From the NCBI GenBank assembly GCA_910584645.1, contig CAJUAU010000005.1, positions 107,385 to 171,384 of the forward strand: a stretch of 64,000 nucleotides of DNA. The letters are read 5' to 3'. Each line of letters opens with the position of its first letter. Position 1 is the first letter of the stretch. Made by a program: the position numbers and the translations under genes. The notes beneath the pieces are model-generated. The model was given only the letters and a program-made list of their open reading frames with translations, was not told the DNA's origin and did not search any database. The stretch comes from an uncultured Eubacterium sp. (lineage in GTDB: Bacteria; Bacillota; Clostridia; Lachnospirales; Lachnospiraceae). Below, piece by piece: positions 1 through 8,173 of the stretch.

Positions 1-89
1 AATGCTCCCGCATCGTTTTTCAAGAGCACGCAGCCCTCTGCTGCCGCCTTCCTCACCGTATTCGTATATTCTTTCCAATCCAGTTTCAA
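1..89 (-). CDS. GH3 family beta-glucosidase, N-terminal fragment cut by the window edge
   Basis: Reading the minus strand from a TTG at 89 gives an open frame to the window edge (29 residues). It contains the block AAEGCVLLKND, which is characteristic of the N-terminal barrel of GH3 beta-glucosidases and beta-xylosidases. An AAGGAGG ribosome binding site lies at 103-97, seven bases before the TTG, and no in-frame ATG is available. The visible start has no signal peptide, so a cytoplasmic enzyme is likely. A GC-rich hairpin (about 106-136) lies in its leader. The substrate cannot be decided, but the hemicellulase genes 6 kb away make beta-glucoside or beta-xyloside cleavage plausible. Confidence 0.72.
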   Translation of the reverse strand, partial: MKLDWKEYTNTVRKAAAEGCVLLKNDAGA

Positions 90-157
90 TCCGATTCCTC
101 CTTCCCCCGGCTCCTTGGCGGGATGACGCCGCCGGGCTAAACACAAAAAGATTTCCT

Positions 158-185
158 TTGACTTTTTTCTGATCAGTGATATAAT
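158..185 (+). promoter_or_regulatory. Sigma-A type promoter of tRNA-Gly
   Basis: TTGACT at 158-163 and TATAAT at 180-185 are separated by 16 bases. The tRNA begins 9 bases after the -10 box. Confidence 0.75.
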
Positions 186-193
186 AGAAGTAT

Positions 194-264
194 GCAGGCA
201 TAGTTCATTGGTAGAACACCAGCTTCCCAAGCTGGGGAGGCGGGTTCGATTCCCGTTGCCTGCT
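194..264 (+). tRNA. tRNA-Gly (anticodon CCC)
   Basis: A complete cloverleaf is visible. The acceptor GCAGGCA pairs with TGCCTGC, the anticodon stem is CCAGC/GCTGG with loop TTCCCAA (anticodon CCC), and the T arm carries GGTTCGATTCC. The length is 71 nt and CCA is not encoded. A T-run follows directly. It decodes GGG, normally the minor glycine isoacceptor beside tRNA-Gly(TCC) or (GCC). Confidence 0.95.
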
Positions 265-273
265 TTTTTATCT

Positions 274-307
274 TAGCTCGATGGCGCCAATTCGCACCAT
301 CGAGCTA
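274..307. repeat. Intergenic hairpin A over the MATE stop codon
   Basis: An 11-bp perfect stem (274-284 with 297-307) closes a 12-base loop. It covers the stop codon of the MATE gene. Stem and loop closely resemble the hairpin at 18655-18688, and the stem differences are compensated on both sides. No clear U-tract follows on the minus strand, so it is not a classic terminator there. Confidence 0.7.
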
Positions 308-1642
308 TATCTTTCTATATCTCCTTTTTCGGTACAAATAATATCCACCGCCAGCCAGGTCTGCCAATCCCCAGCCAATAGGAACAGCCAGCCAGATTCC
401 TGTCACCCCGATCTGCGGCACTGCAGACAGCATGTATGCCAGAAGCACTCTGCTGCCCAAAGAAAGCACCGTCAATATAAGAGACATCTGTGGAAGCTTG
501 ATGCCGCGGTAGAAACCATAAAAAAGAAACAACAGCCCGATACCAAAATAGCAGGATGCTTCAATCCTCAGATATCCAATTCCCACAGAAAGTATCTCTG
601 TCTTATCTGCATCGATAAAGAGAGACATCAGTCTGCCGGCAAATAGATTGATCAGCAAACTTATGAAAACACAGAATAAAAATACGAGAAACACCGCTTT
701 CTTCATTCCCTGCCAGATCCGCTCCTTCTTTTCCGCACCATAATTCTGGGCAACATATGTAGAAAATGCATTTCCAAAATCCTGAACCGGTGAATAGGCA
801 AAGGAATCAATTTTTACAGCTGCCGCAAATGCAGCCATCACCACAGTTCCAAAACTATTCACCAGACCTTGTACCATCAGAATTCCAAAATTCATCACTG
901 ACTGCTGCAGGCAGGTGAGTAGCGATAAGCTGGATATTTCTTTTAAAATGTCTCCGTCCCACCGCATATGCGCTCTCTCCACCCGGAGCATGGGACACTT
1001 TTTAAAATAATATATCAAAATCCCAGCTGCCGCCACGTACTGTGCCAGCACAGTTGCTGATGCAGCTCCCGCCACACCCCATCCAAACATTAATATAAAC
1101 ATCAGATCCAGCCCCACATTCAACAGCGCAGAAATCCCTAAAAATATAAGAGGAGTCAGAGAATTCCCCACGCTTCTCAACAGACTGGCGGCAAAATTAT
1201 AGATAAAAACTGCCGGGATCCCCCAGAATATACAGTTCAAATATTCTTTCATGCAGCCCTGGATCCCATCTGGAACCCTCATAAACCACAGAATCCCCTG
1301 AATCCCCAAAAAAGACCCCACAGTCAACAGAACCGTAAGCCCTCCTATTCCCACAAAAGAAAGAAAAACGCCTGTTTTTAAACGGTCCTGCTCGCCCGCC
1401 CCAAACTGGATCGAATAAAACGCGCCGCTTCCCATACAGAGCCCCAACAGAACGGAAGTAAGAAAAATCATCAATGTATAAGACGACCCCACAGCAGCCA
1501 GCGCATATTCACCCAGATATCTGCCCACGATCAGCGTGTCCGCAATATTATACACCTGCTGCAGAAGATTGCCAGCCATCAATGGCAGGGCGAACTTCAT
1601 GATTCCACTAGTGATATTTCCCCGTGTCATATCATAACTCAA
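305..1642 (-). CDS. MATE family multidrug/metabolite exporter
   Basis: A 445-residue polytopic membrane protein with about twelve hydrophobic segments. The N-terminal block (PLMAGNLLQQVYNIADTLIVGR) is diagnostic of MATE transporters of the NorM/DinF type, which export organic cations or drugs in exchange for Na+ or H+. Length is normal for the family. The frame starts at a TTG that directly abuts the stop codon of the DUF1294 gene, with GAGAGGGTGG six bases upstream. An ATG four codons later (1630) is the alternative start. Translational coupling with the upstream gene is likely. The substrate is unknown. Confidence 0.92.
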   Translation of the reverse strand: MSYDMTRGNITSGIMKFALPLMAGNLLQQVYNIADTLIVGRYLGEYALAAVGSSYTLMIFLTSVLLGLCMGSGAFYSIQFGAGEQDRLKTGVFLSFVGIGGLTVLLTVGSFLGIQGILWFMRVPDGIQGCMKEYLNCIFWGIPAVFIYNFAASLLRSVGNSLTPLIFLGISALLNVGLDLMFILMFGWGVAGAASATVLAQYVAAAGILIYYFKKCPMLRVERAHMRWDGDILKEISSLSLLTCLQQSVMNFGILMVQGLVNSFGTVVMAAFAAAVKIDSFAYSPVQDFGNAFSTYVAQNYGAEKKERIWQGMKKAVFLVFLFCVFISLLINLFAGRLMSLFIDADKTEILSVGIGYLRIEASCYFGIGLLFLFYGFYRGIKLPQMSLILTVLSLGSRVLLAYMLSAVPQIGVTGIWLAVPIGWGLADLAGGGYYLYRKRRYRKI

Positions 1643-1912
1643 TCACATCCACCCTCTCCAAACGGCATACATCAGCACGATCTGCAATACAAGGATCGCC
1701 GGCATTCCCCACACAAAATACCAGTGTCTGGTCTTGTGGTGAAATACCCTCATGCCCAGAATACTTCCCACACTGCCGCCAGCCAGCGCCGCCAGGAACA
1801 GATGGGCTTCCGGTACTCTCCACCCATGCCTTCTTGCCCGCCTTTTATCAAAACCCATCTGAAAAAAACTAAAAACATTTATTATTATAAAATAAAGCAG
1901 GATCCATTTCAT
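1643..1912 (-). CDS. DUF1294 small membrane protein
   Basis: A small protein of about 90 residues with a hydrophobic N-terminus, the segment FDKRRARRHGWRVPE, a glycine-rich hydrophobic stretch, then HHKTRHWYFVWGMP and a final hydrophobic helix. This order is typical of DUF1294, a family of unknown function with two to three membrane spans. The ATG at 1912 has GGAG six bases upstream. An in-frame ATG at 1936 has only a weak AAAGG three bases away, so 1912 is preferred. The gene is the first of a two-gene unit with the MATE exporter. Confidence 0.85.
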   Translation of the reverse strand: MKWILLYFIIINVFSFFQMGFDKRRARRHGWRVPEAHLFLAALAGGSVGSILGMRVFHHKTRHWYFVWGMPAILVLQIVLMYAVWRGWM

Positions 1913-2042
1913 CATTATCTCCATTTCTAAACTCATATACCTTTAATTCCAACATCATTATCCACTATCCGGCAGTTTTTTTCAACCTATTTTTATTATG
2001 GAAATGTTTCGGTTAGTTTTTGGATATTTTTTTAGTTTTTTC

Positions 2043-2071
2043 TTGACCGGGCGCGTTTTATTATGTATAAT
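2043..2071 (+). promoter_or_regulatory. Promoter of the HTH-Uma2 gene
   Basis: TTGACC at 2043-2048 and TATAAT at 2066-2071 have an ideal 17-base spacer. The start codon is 41 bases downstream, preceded by AGGGGTG. Confidence 0.75.
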
Positions 2072-2112
2072 AAACTTAACCAGCAAAAATATACAGAGTT
2101 AGGGGTGATCCT

Positions 2113-2874
2113 ATGACGATTGAAGAAATGAAACAAAAAAAGGCAGAACGGGGATATTCCTATTCCATGATGTCTGAATTATCCGGCGTCCCACTTGGCA
2201 CCATACAGAAGATCTTTTCTGGTGAAACCGCCCACCCCCGCTATGATACTTTGATGGCTTTGGAAAAACTCTTTCAAGATCCGCCTGGATTACATGAAAA
2301 TTACGCTTATTCTACAAAACACGCCGGAACCTGCACTGTGGATGACTATTACGCATTGCCGGAAGACCAGCGCTGTGAACTCATTGATGGCACATTTTAC
2401 GATATGGCTGCCCCCTCCGTCCTTCATCAGCGCATTTGTGGCGAGATCTACCGCCAGTTTTCCAATTATATTTTGGAACAAGGCGGAAAGTGCCTGCCTC
2501 TGATGTCCCCACTGGATGTTCAACTGGATCGCGATAACAAAACCATGGTGCAGCCGGATATGATCGTACTTTGTGAAAACCAGGAGGAAAAACTGTGCAG
2601 CTGGGGCATCTACGGAGCGCCTGACTTTGTATTGGAAGTATTATCCCCATCCACAAAAAAGAAAGACTGTTTCAAAAAACTTTCCAAATATGCCGATGCC
2701 GGCGTCCTGGAATACTGGATCCTGGATCCTTATCAGAAAAAACTTCTCATCTACTTTTTTGAAGAAGACGTGATCTACCCCAGGATATGCGATTTGAGCC
2801 AGCCTGTCCCAGTCAATATTTATCATGGTGAGCTTTTGATCGATTTCAGCCATCTTACTTCATGGCTTTCATAG
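2113..2874 (+). CDS. XRE-type HTH fused to a Uma2-like PD-(D/E)XK endonuclease domain
   Basis: A 253-residue protein in two parts. Residues 1-55 form a helix-turn-helix of the XRE/Cro type (SMMSELSGVPLGTIQKIFSG). Residues from about 75 to 250 match Uma2/DUF820, a restriction-endonuclease fold. Candidate active-site residues are D149 in QPDMIVL, E175 in LEVLSPST and the following lysines, with the family block GVLEYWILDP around residue 200. Uma2 proteins are usually single-domain (about 190 residues) and their role is unsettled, so the HTH fusion is unusual. It has its own promoter and stands alone between convergent neighbours. Confidence 0.85.
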   Translation: MTIEEMKQKKAERGYSYSMMSELSGVPLGTIQKIFSGETAHPRYDTLMALEKLFQDPPGLHENYAYSTKHAGTCTVDDYYALPEDQRCELIDGTFYDMAAPSVLHQRICGEIYRQFSNYILEQGGKCLPLMSPLDVQLDRDNKTMVQPDMIVLCENQEEKLCSWGIYGAPDFVLEVLSPSTKKKDCFKKLSKYADAGVLEYWILDPYQKKLLIYFFEEDVIYPRICDLSQPVPVNIYHGELLIDFSHLTSWLS

Positions 2875-2881
2875 AGACATC

Positions 2882-2928
2882 GCTCGATAGCCCGAATTTA
2901 AACCCTGCTTTCTTCTGGGCTATTGAGC
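2882..2928. terminator. Hairpin between convergent Uma2 and M56 genes
   Basis: GCTCGATAGCCC (2882-2893) pairs with GGGCTATTGAGC (2917-2928) in a 12-bp stem with a T·G pair. The loop starts with GAATTTAAA, which recalls the loops of other intergenic hairpins in this window. It probably serves as a terminator between the convergent genes. A second short hairpin lies near 2983-3009. Confidence 0.55.
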
Positions 2929-3016
2929 TTATGATGATGTTGAAGCCAAAAGTTTTAAGACCTCAGCGGAAAATTGAACTGGCACGTTGATGTTGTCTTC
3001 AACATGCCAGCAATCA

Positions 3017-4426
3017 TTACCAGTAATATGGCTCGTCAAGAGTCGTCACCAGTATCCTCCAGTCAGCAGTTGTACTTTTCCGGACAACTATAAATTCCTC
3101 CTCCCTGCTTGTCCTCCGCTGCTCTTCCTCTCCCGTCTTTTCATTGTGCTCCGTATATTCCCTCTGAATTTCCATACTCAGCCTCCGTGCGGCCGCCCAT
3201 TTACTTCCAGCCTTACTCCAGGTCCCTTCAATATCAACATCATCGTCTTCCACCTCTGTTGTTTTACCACATTTTCTGACAGCCACATTTCCATGACTAT
3301 TATATGAACCTCCATCTACCCTAAGACTGTTCATCCCCTCTCGGTAGTTCTGATTCCAGTAATAGAGATATTGCCTTACTGTCTCCTCTGGAGTAAGCCC
3401 CCTTAAGTCTGCAGAAGAGGGAACAAACCCGGTCATACATGCCAGAAAAAATGTAAACACCAGAACGACAATACTTGGAATCCACCGATTCCTGCTTTCG
3501 GCAATACGGCATACTCTGTAGATCAATTCCCGTTTTCCCCCACCCATAGTCGTAGCAGTAAAAAATAAGCCATTCCTATGTTCTTTACCCGGCACCATTT
3601 CCACCAGCACCCTGCCATAACGATGTCTCTTTGCTTCACCGAGGACACGTATGGATCTTTCATCGCATGCCGTCTCTCCATCCCGCTTTGATAAAGAAGC
3701 CGCCACCCAGATCAACGGATTAAACCAGTTGCAGGCAAGCACAATACAGCGAAGATTTCCCCAAAAAAGATCTTTATGCTTTAAGTGGCAAAGTTCATGC
3801 GTAAGAACATATTCCCTTTTTTCCTCATCTTCAGCCACGGTTTCCGTCAGATAAATTCCCTTTTTTCCATTTACTTTCATGACACAGGAAGAAGCAATTC
3901 CTGGAACTTTGTAAACGGGGTACTGGCAGCCTTCTACAGTAATCCGGATCCGCTGCTCGAATAACCTGTGGCGGAATGTTTCATTTACATACACAGACCA
4001 GAGATATACCACTGCAATCCCCAAGACCCACACACACCAGAACCAGACTGGCAGAGATATTGCCCTCAGGTCCAGGCGCACTGGTTTCACCCCTGACATC
4101 AGTTTTACATTTTCTGACTGAACCGACTGAAGCATATTATGAATTATTTCAAAACTACTGTCTGTCAAATTTATATCTGGAATATTCCTCCGCTCCACCA
4201 AATTCCTAAATGTAGTTAGGAGCGGACTGCACAGAAAGCGTATAGGAACAAGGATCCACAACGAATATATCAATTCTCCGCGTATTTTTTTCCGGAACAG
4301 AATCCTTATAGTACATAAAAACAATACCAGCACGCTAATATCAAGCATAGTTACTGACATGTAATCTGTAACCGCCAGCAAATAGATGATTCCTGGTAAA
4401 AAAACAACTGCCATCAATACTTCCAT
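3017..4426 (-). CDS. M56 family membrane metallopeptidase, BlaR1-like sensor
   Basis: A 469-residue membrane protein with N-terminal membrane helices and the zinc protease motif HELCH (H210, E211, H214), followed by ACDE near residue 253 as the likely third-ligand region. A late transmembrane helix near residue 320 leads to an extracytoplasmic C-terminal domain of about 130 residues. In BlaR1/MecR1 that position holds a penicillin-binding sensor domain. Here there is no SxxK/KTG set, so beta-lactam sensing is not supported. The start lies 4 bases after the BlaI-type gene. By family analogy the protease inactivates that repressor upon signal. Confidence 0.88.
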   Translation of the reverse strand: MEVLMAVVFLPGIIYLLAVTDYMSVTMLDISVLVLFLCTIRILFRKKIRGELIYSLWILVPIRFLCSPLLTTFRNLVERRNIPDINLTDSSFEIIHNMLQSVQSENVKLMSGVKPVRLDLRAISLPVWFWCVWVLGIAVVYLWSVYVNETFRHRLFEQRIRITVEGCQYPVYKVPGIASSCVMKVNGKKGIYLTETVAEDEEKREYVLTHELCHLKHKDLFWGNLRCIVLACNWFNPLIWVAASLSKRDGETACDERSIRVLGEAKRHRYGRVLVEMVPGKEHRNGLFFTATTMGGGKRELIYRVCRIAESRNRWIPSIVVLVFTFFLACMTGFVPSSADLRGLTPEETVRQYLYYWNQNYREGMNSLRVDGGSYNSHGNVAVRKCGKTTEVEDDDVDIEGTWSKAGSKWAAARRLSMEIQREYTEHNEKTGEEEQRRTSREEEFIVVRKSTTADWRILVTTLDEPYYW

Positions 4427-4430
4427 AGGA

Positions 4431-4811
4431 TCATCCCCCTTTTTTTTCTCCCTTTTCCAGAATCCGTATCAGTTCCTGCCGTTCTTGTTCTGACAGGGAC
4501 TCCCTCTCCACCATGGAATGCACCATCATACTTAAGCTCCCCTGGTAAACTTTTTCGAGAAAGCTCCTGGTCTCTTCCCCGCAGGCATCCTCCCTGGAAA
4601 CCAAGGGATAAAACTCCTTTGCCCTGCCATTCTGACGATAGGATAATGCTCCCTTCTTTTCTATCCGTCCAAGAAGCGTAATGACCGTATGTTTTTCCCA
4701 TCCCGTATCCTCAAACAGACTTTCCGTCAGCTGACGAATCGTAAGATGGGGCGTTTCCCACAGCCTGTCCATAATCTTCCATTCCGCATCTGACAATTTA
4801 ATCTTCTTCAT
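4431..4811 (-). CDS. BlaI/MecI family transcriptional repressor
   Basis: A 126-residue protein with the winged-helix fold of BlaI/MecI (LSDAEWKIMDRLWE at the start, KHTVITLLGRIEKKG as recognition region) and a helical C-terminal dimerisation part. It is the first gene of a two-gene operon with the M56 peptidase. GGAGGG stands seven bases before the ATG. The promoter region contains a perfect inverted repeat that brackets the -10 box, so autorepression is very likely. Induction would come from proteolysis by the M56 partner, as in the bla/mec systems. Confidence 0.92.
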   Translation of the reverse strand: MKKIKLSDAEWKIMDRLWETPHLTIRQLTESLFEDTGWEKHTVITLLGRIEKKGALSYRQNGRAKEFYPLVSREDACGEETRSFLEKVYQGSLSMMVHSMVERESLSEQERQELIRILEKGEKKGG

Positions 4812-4830
4812 AAAATCCCTCCAATTTAAA

Positions 4831-4884
4831 AGGTTGACAACTGTATACCTTTATTATACCCATTTGGTACACAGTTGTCAACCT
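4831..4884 (-). promoter_or_regulatory. blaI-type promoter with paired operators
   Basis: On the minus strand, TTGACA (4881-4876) and TATAAT (4858-4853) are 17 bases apart. Two perfectly inverted 14-base arms, AGGTTGACAACTGT (4831-4844) and its complement (4871-4884), flank the -10 box. The upstream arm covers the -35 box. Each arm contains an ACA-AC-TGT dyad, resembling BlaI/MecI half-sites. Confidence 0.8.
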
Positions 4885-4894
4885 CTATCTGTTA

Positions 4895-5428
4895 TTAGTA
4901 TTTATTCATCTCCGCCAGCTCTTTTGAAAAATCGAAGTATTCGCCTTCTTCATTTTTACCCTTATCTCCAATACGAAGCCTTCCCTCTTGAGTACTGATA
5001 AGCAGCCGGGCTTTTTTTAAATACCTGTTCAATCTTTCTGCAAAATCCTGCAAGCGCTCTGCATCGCTTTTCTTCGGGTTGTTCAGATCAAAATCAAAAT
5101 AGTCCGATGCCAGTATCTTTTCCTTCCCATCCTCTGTGAGAGAAAAAATTTTCCACTGGTAATCTGCCGCTCCCTGGTACATGGCAGGTTTCCAGGTCAT
5201 AAGAAAGGACTTCCCACCGTCCCTGTACAAATAGACATTGTTCCATCCCCCATGAACTACATTCACTGGAAGAGACCAGATCATCTCCCCTGTCTCTCCA
5301 GAAAAAACTTGGATCGTTGGCTCATCACCAGTCCTTGGTTCTGCCGCTGCACTCTCATCAATCTGAATGCTCTCTGGAATGCCATCTCCGGTAAGATCTG
5401 TTTTCATATAACTCTGTTTCCTAATCAC
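4895..5428 (-). pseudogene. 5'-truncated VCBS/FG-GAP-like protein gene
   Basis: The frame encodes 177 residues beginning, after a GTG with no ribosome binding site, almost directly with DLTGDGIPESIQID, a calcium-loop-like motif of VCBS/FG-GAP repeats. Proteins with this motif normally carry a signal peptide or lipobox before it, and none is present. The frame begins 11 bases from the end of the dCTP-deaminase-like gene, whose composition is more AT-rich. I infer that the 5' end was lost when that gene arrived. It may still be translated by read-through. Function unknown. Confidence 0.5.
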
Positions 5429-5439
5429 CGTTTATTTTA

Positions 5440-6237
5440 TTATATGAGACATATTAGCAATGTGGCAGCTCCTAATAATAATATAATAGCAGAATAAATT
5501 ACTGTGAAGATTTTATTCTTAGGCTTATTAAAAAACAATAAAATTAACCCCAGCATTACTGTAATACAAAAGCATAAGGAAACATTCATTGACAATATAA
5601 ATTTTGTATCCAGTTTTGCCTCAGAATAGGCTTGAAAATTGATCGTAATCAGAGAAAAGATCGCCACAAAAATTCCCATAAAAGTTAAAATATTGGAATA
5701 AATCTGCTGTTCCTTATGTTCAATATCATCTTTCACTTTGTGAAACGACTTTATTCTCTCATCATACTCATTTTTATACTGCCCCAGTCCGACATACTGC
5801 ATCTCATGTTGAAAAGTGGAGGAATATGGATGTTCCGGAACACTTTTTAATTCTTCAAAAATTATCTGTGCAATCTTGTCACCAGTCTTAACTGTTATAA
5901 TATTTTTAGAAATATTATACACTCTTAAATATGCTTTTGTTGACTCGTGGCCAGGATGGTAATGAGGCCCATCTACTTTTAAGCCCAAACGCATTTTAGA
6001 ATTCTTTTCGGCAATTCTTCCCATTATATCTTGAGGTATTGACAAAACCTCTTTTGTCTGGATTAAAACGTATTCATTAGGGGCCACATCGCACACATCT
6101 AGTAATCCAGACTCTGATATGATAGACTCAATGGTTAGATCATATGATATGGAATTTATATTCTCTTCTGAAAATCCTGCTGAGATCAACTGCCCCTTTT
6201 CAGCACGCGCTTTTATATCTTTATCAACCAATATCAT
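5440..6237 (-). CDS. dCTP deaminase/dUTPase-like protein with C-terminal membrane module
   Basis: A 265-residue protein. Residues 1-140 follow the trimeric dCTP deaminase/dUTPase fold (SYDL near 31-34, PQDIMGRIAEKNSKMRLGL near 68-86, YLRVYNIS near 103-110, GDKIAQIIFEEL near 119-130). Where dCTP deaminases have the catalytic Glu of the LE-FYN block, this protein has Arg105, so classical deaminase activity is doubtful. A charged linker (145-180) leads to three hydrophobic helices (about 181-201, 214-236, 243-265). It is AT-rich, monocistronic, has TTGCAA/TATACT upstream and GGAGGGG before the ATG. Known deaminase homologues act in phage defence; a defence or nucleotide-sensing role is inference. 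Confidence 0.75.
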   Translation of the reverse strand: MILVDKDIKARAEKGQLISAGFSEENINSISYDLTIESIISESGLLDVCDVAPNEYVLIQTKEVLSIPQDIMGRIAEKNSKMRLGLKVDGPHYHPGHESTKAYLRVYNISKNIITVKTGDKIAQIIFEELKSVPEHPYSSTFQHEMQYVGLGQYKNEYDERIKSFHKVKDDIEHKEQQIYSNILTFMGIFVAIFSLITINFQAYSEAKLDTKFILSMNVSLCFCITVMLGLILLFFNKPKNKIFTVIYSAIILLLGAATLLICLI

Positions 6238-6420
6238 ATTTACCCCTCCGTAAAAGCCCTTTTAATCATGGTTATTATAACTTTAAGTATAGCATTTTCC
6301 GCTTTTTTTGCAAGTAGAATCTTGTCATTTAACCCAAAAGCATTTATACTTATTTTGTGCAGAAAGACTGCACAGAGATCAAAGTAAATAAATTGCAAGA
6401 ATGGAGGTTTACATCATCTT

Positions 6421-8076
6421 ATGAAACAATTCAAAAATCCGGTTCTGCCTGGCTTTCACGCAGATCCTTCCATTATCCGCGTGGATGATACTTATTACAT
6501 AGCAAACTCTACTTTTGAGTGGTTTCCGGGCGTGCGTCTGCATGAGTCAAAAGACATGATCCACTGGAATCTGCTCCCCTCCCCATTATCAACAACAACA
6601 CTGCTGGACATGAAGGGAAATCCTTCCTCCGGCGGTATCTGGGCACCAGACCTCTCTTATGCCGATGGAAAATTCTGGCTGGTGTACACCGATGTTAAAA
6701 TAACCGAGGGATCCTTTAAGGATATGGTCAACTACATAACGACAGCAGAAGACATCCGCGGCCCCTGGTCTGATCCAATCCGTGTCAATGGTGTAGGATT
6801 CGACGCTTCTCTCTTCCATGATGAAGACGGGAGAAAATATCTGGTACAGCAGACATGGGATCACCGGGAATATCACCATGGATTCAACGGTATTACTCTG
6901 ACAGAATTTGATACGGATTCCATGAAGTTAAAACCTGACACCGCAAGAAATATTTATAATGGTACAGACGTTAAACTTGTCGAAGGACCCCATCTTTATA
7001 AGATAAATGGTTACTATTATCTTTTTGCAGCCCAGGGCGGTACTGTGTACACACATCAGGAGGTCGTGGCAAGATCCCGTACTCTGGATGAGCTCAGCTT
7101 TGAGACAGAACCAGATGGGCCATTTATCACGAACTTTGATACTCCATACCTTGGTATACAAAAACAGGGGCATGGTGCTCTGGTTGAGACACCTGGCGGC
7201 GAGTGGTATTACGCCAGTCTGTGTGGGCGTCCATGGACCCATGAAAATGAATCCTGCATCGATCCCCGGGGCTACTGCACACTGGGACGGGAGACTTCCA
7301 TACAAAAGGTATACTGGGATGATGAAGGCTGGCCGCGGATCGAGGGCGGACACGGCGGCTCTGTCTATGTGGAGGCACCGGCGGACGGCATAGAGACTGC
7401 TGCACCGGCAGATCACTCTTTCCACGATGAATTTGATTCCTCTGTACTTCACGACGATTGGAATACCCTTCGTGTACCTTTTACCGATACGATGGGCAGC
7501 ACCGGAGACGGCAAGCTTGTTCTCCGCGGACAGGGCTCCCTCTGCAACACCCATGAATTGTCACTGGTTGCAAGGCGCTGGCAGGCATTTTACTTTGATG
7601 CTTCCGTAAAAGTAAGCTACGATCCATTTTCTTACCAACAAATGGCGGGACTGACTAACTACTACAACGACAGGCACTGGTCTTTCGCCTTTGTGACATG
7701 GAATGAAAAAAATGGGCGGGTGATCGAGGTAGCACAGTGCAACCGCGGAAACTATAATTCCTTCCTGAGGGATGATGCCATTCCGGTACCGGAAGGTGCA
7801 GATGTCTGGTTCCGGGCAAAGGTCAGAAAGGAAAGTTATACTTATGAATATTCCTTTGACGGCGAAACCTACAAAGAAATTCCGGTAACACTGGATGCTG
7901 CCATTCTGTCCGATGATTATGTGTTACAAAGCTATGGTGGATTTTTTACAGGAGCTTTTGTCGGTATGGCATGTGTCGATTACGCTTACTATGAAGCAAA
8001 AGCAGAATTTAGAAATTTTGACTATAAGGAACTTGGTGACGTAATGAAAGACGACGGAAGTTTTGCCTGGGAATAA
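6421..8076 (+). CDS. GH43 family beta-xylosidase/arabinofuranosidase, cytoplasmic
   Basis: A 551-residue enzyme with a five-bladed GH43 catalytic domain (1-320) and a C-terminal beta-sandwich typical of GH43 beta-xylosidases (about 335-540). Catalytic residues are visible: general base D15 (GFHADPSI), pKa modulator D128 (GFDASLF) and general acid E188 (VEGPHLYK). There is no signal peptide, so it should hydrolyse imported xylo-oligosaccharides or arabinosides from the non-reducing end. GGAGG stands 13 bases before the ATG, which is long. It is convergent with the GH10 xylanase and shares its terminator. Confidence 0.93.
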   Translation: MKQFKNPVLPGFHADPSIIRVDDTYYIANSTFEWFPGVRLHESKDMIHWNLLPSPLSTTTLLDMKGNPSSGGIWAPDLSYADGKFWLVYTDVKITEGSFKDMVNYITTAEDIRGPWSDPIRVNGVGFDASLFHDEDGRKYLVQQTWDHREYHHGFNGITLTEFDTDSMKLKPDTARNIYNGTDVKLVEGPHLYKINGYYYLFAAQGGTVYTHQEVVARSRTLDELSFETEPDGPFITNFDTPYLGIQKQGHGALVETPGGEWYYASLCGRPWTHENESCIDPRGYCTLGRETSIQKVYWDDEGWPRIEGGHGGSVYVEAPADGIETAAPADHSFHDEFDSSVLHDDWNTLRVPFTDTMGSTGDGKLVLRGQGSLCNTHELSLVARRWQAFYFDASVKVSYDPFSYQQMAGLTNYYNDRHWSFAFVTWNEKNGRVIEVAQCNRGNYNSFLRDDAIPVPEGADVWFRAKVRKESYTYEYSFDGETYKEIPVTLDAAILSDDYVLQSYGGFFTGAFVGMACVDYAYYEAKAEFRNFDYKELGDVMKDDGSFAWE

Positions 8077-8118
8077 ACTTTCCGGCTGAATGACACAGAT
8101 AACAACATACTAATATAC

Positions 8119-8168
8119 AAAAAAGGGAGTCTCAAAAGTCTTAACATGACTTAAGAGACCCTCTTTTT
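8119..8168. terminator. Bidirectional terminator between GH43 and GH10 genes
   Basis: A long imperfect stem (GGGaGTCTC...AAGTC with GACTT...GAGACCC) is flanked by an A-run on the left and a T-run on the right, so it can end transcription from both convergent genes. Confidence 0.85.
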
Positions 8169-8173
8169 TAAGT

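Noticed and set aside
281..646. 121-residue frame
   Set aside because: Antisense to the MATE gene 3' end, with no ribosome binding site.
3017..4426. Beta-lactam resistance sensor
   Set aside because: The M56 protein lacks a penicillin-binding domain and no beta-lactamase is nearby, so resistance is not supported.
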